Part shown: piece by piece, positions 6,261-6,998 of the stretch
How positions within the stretch are numbered: position 1 is the first letter of the stretch
Layout of the letters: each line of letters opens with the position of its first letter
Assembly (NCBI GenBank): GCA_041595355.1
Contig: JBFHKO010000136.1
Span: 1 to 6,998, forward strand
Source: JBFHKO01 sp041595355
GTDB taxonomy: Bacteria > Pseudomonadota > Gammaproteobacteria > Enterobacterales > Aeromonadaceae
DNA: 6,998 nt
Direction of reading: 5' to 3'
Notes under the pieces: generated by a model
Told to the model about the DNA's origin: nothing
Seen by the model: the letters and a program-made list of their open reading frames with translations, nothing else
Database searches by the model: none
Made by a program: the position numbers and the translations under genes

Positions 6261-6497
6261 TCAGCATTTGTGGCTGCCGTCGCACAGCGGCGGCTGGCCG
6301 GTTTGCTTGCAACCGCAGAAATAGACGGTGCCATCCTGCTCGGCCGTGTAGTTGACCGGCTGCAGATCGGTGCTGGCATGGGAGCCATCGCAGAAGGGCT
6401 GATTGTCGCTGCGGCCACAAGCACACCAGCGGTAGCACTTTCCGGCAGTCACCTCGACGGCAAAGGGACCATCGGCGGCACGAACGGGATCAGTCAT
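6261..6497 (-). CDS. Dual CDGSH iron-sulfur domain protein
   Basis: The 78-residue protein contains two complete CDGSH motifs (C-x-C-x2-S/T-x3-P-x-C-D-G-S-H). The first has Cys25, Cys27, Cys36 and His40; the second has Cys61, Cys63, Cys72 and His76. By family knowledge each motif binds one redox-active, acid-labile [2Fe-2S] cluster with three Cys and one His, so two clusters in one chain are expected. There is no signal peptide or membrane segment, in contrast to mitoNEET, so it should be a soluble cytosolic electron- or cluster-transfer protein. The start MTDPVRAADGPFAVEV was chosen because GAGGAG stands a few bases upstream and homology begins there; an upstream in-frame Met at 6530 would add 11 unlikely residues. 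It converges on dusC and is divergent from tyrR. Its redox partner is not apparent from the neighbourhood. Confidence 0.92.
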   Translation of the reverse strand: MTDPVRAADGPFAVEVTAGKCYRWCACGRSDNQPFCDGSHASTDLQPVNYTAEQDGTVYFCGCKQTGQPPLCDGSHKC

Positions 6498-6668
6498 GGA
6501 GCTCTCCTCGGGTGGGGGCAAACGCTTCAAGCCTAGTTCATCCGGAGCCAGTTGCCGAATGCGTACAGGGCCGGGGCGGGATCAGGGCGGCATTCCTGCT
6601 TCCCGGTTACCTCGTTATCAGTGATGTTATGTCAAGTCGGAGGCCGTAAGCCGGCATCGGTTTCGAGG

Positions 6669-6689
6669 GCGGCTCGTCCAATGAGCCGC
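6669..6689. repeat. Perfect 7-bp inverted repeat upstream of tyrR
   Basis: GCGGCTC and GAGCCGC flank a seven-base loop (GTCCAAT). It has no following T-run on either strand, so it is not a typical terminator. It may be a protein-binding site, a REP-like element, or chance; only one copy exists in this window. Confidence 0.4.
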
Positions 6690-6713
6690 GGCGACCCGCT
6701 GCAGCCAGTCGAG

Positions 6714-6743
6714 GTGGCGCCACGCTGGGTTGTCTTGGCGCCA
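6714..6743. promoter_or_regulatory. Paired TGGCGCCA palindromes upstream of tyrR, possible operator
   Basis: TGGCGCCA occurs at 6715-6722 (as the 10-bp palindrome GTGGCGCCAC from 6714) and again at 6736-6743. The copies are 21 bp apart start to start, two helical turns, so a dimeric regulator could bind both on one DNA face. The second copy ends 41 bp before the tyrR -10 box. Identity of any regulator is unknown, and GGCGCC is a common word in this GC-rich DNA. Confidence 0.3.
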
Positions 6744-6784
6744 GATCAGGCGCACAAGATGAAGCGACGACGACGGCGACACCC

Positions 6785-6790
6785 TATAAT
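6785..6790 (+). promoter_or_regulatory. tyrR: Consensus -10 box (TATAAT) for tyrR
   Basis: TATAAT lies 45 bases before the tyrR ATG and would give a leader of about 39 bases. The -35 at 17-base spacing (AAGCGA) is far from consensus, which leaves room for an activator or for a weak constitutive promoter. Confidence 0.5.
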
Positions 6791-6835
6791 CGAGCCTCAA
6801 TCACGCATGCTGGTCATCAGGGAGGCAAAAAACAG

Positions 6836-6998
6836 ATGCGACTGCAGGTCAGTTGTGAGGACCGTATGGGGCTGGCACGGGCGCTGTTGACTCGCCTGGA
6901 GGAGAACGCCATCGATCTGCGCGGCATCGAGATAGACCATCCTGGCGGTGCCATCTACCTGCACCTGCCGGCGCTGGACTTTGCCTGCCTGCAACAGC
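6836..6998 (+). CDS. tyrR: TyrR, aromatic amino acid transcriptional regulator, 5' part
   Basis: Fifty-four codons are present before the window ends. MRLQVSCEDRMGLARALLTRL (shown here up to residue 21, with Cys7, Glu8 and Asp9) and the following NAIDLRGIEID and GAIYLHLP match the N-terminal ACT domain of TyrR; E. coli TyrR begins with the same MRL-V-CEDR-GL layout and the same IDLRGIEID. The complete protein in the family is about 510 residues with ACT, PAS, sigma-54-interaction AAA+ and HTH domains, and controls genes for tyrosine, phenylalanine and tryptophan synthesis and transport in response to aromatic amino acids. Those later domains lie beyond the window. GGAGG (6821-6825) stands 10 bases before the ATG. 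Confidence 0.93.
   Translation, partial: MRLQVSCEDRMGLARALLTRLEENAIDLRGIEIDHPGGAIYLHLPALDFACLQQ

Larger units (their letters stand above)
6498..6835. other. 338-bp divergent intergenic region between CDGSH gene and tyrR
   Basis: No convincing gene is present: an open frame crossing it (6552-6890) has no homology I recognise, is rich in Arg, and overlaps tyrR out of frame. The region does contain a perfect hairpin (6669-6689), two TGGCGCCA palindromes (6715-6722 and 6736-6743) and a consensus -10 box (6785-6790), listed separately. I looked for the TyrR operator consensus TGTAAA-N6-TTTACA and did not find a good match, so autoregulation of tyrR is not evident. Confidence 0.7.

Noticed and set aside
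3678..6678. An 11-base direct repeat GGGCGGCTCGT at 3678-3688 and 6668-6678
   Set aside because: Several shared 11-mers are expected by chance in 7 kb of GC-rich DNA, and the flanking bases do not match.
6552..6890. A 112-codon plus-strand open frame upstream of and overlapping tyrR
   Set aside because: It overlaps the tyrR start out of frame, spans the tyrR -10 box and is Arg-rich without recognisable motifs.

Overview
This is a GC-rich (roughly 60% or more by eye) stretch of bacterial chromosome from a gammaproteobacterium. The company of TyrR, a DusC-type tRNA-dihydrouridine synthase, a YciU-type DNA mimic, a rhombosortase, a CvfB/YitL-type S1 protein, DUF2789 and DUF2750 suggests the Aeromonadales or a close relative such as Oceanimonas or Zobellella. 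That placement is inference from gene content and GC. I see no rRNA, tRNA, CRISPR array, insertion sequence, prophage or integron.

Layout from left to right. A rhombosortase gene (minus strand) runs off the left edge. A DUF2789 gene sits upstream of it on the same strand, behind a perfect TATAAT box. Divergent from these is fumC, the class II fumarase. It is complete and in frame over 473 codons, except that the tryptophan codon of its conserved DVRWLASGPRCG block reads TGA. Converging on fumC are two minus-strand genes, a DUF2750 protein and a class I glutamine amidotransferase. Next, on the plus strand, come a CvfB-like S1/winged-helix RNA-binding protein and a small Cys-rich CWC protein, joined by a GTGA start/stop overlap. 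Then follow yciU (minus) and the divergent dusC (plus), a dual-CDGSH iron-sulfur protein (minus), a 338-bp non-coding stretch, and the start of tyrR (plus), which runs off the right edge.

The genes are mostly single units or pairs of conserved housekeeping or poorly characterised proteins and do not form one pathway. I found no new defence, mobile or biosynthetic system. The main oddity is the TGA in fumC: a sequencing error, a very recent nonsense mutation, or UGA read as Trp. Smaller points of interest are two TGGCGCCA palindromes 21 bp apart upstream of tyrR, a perfect hairpin in the same region, and another in the cvfB leader.
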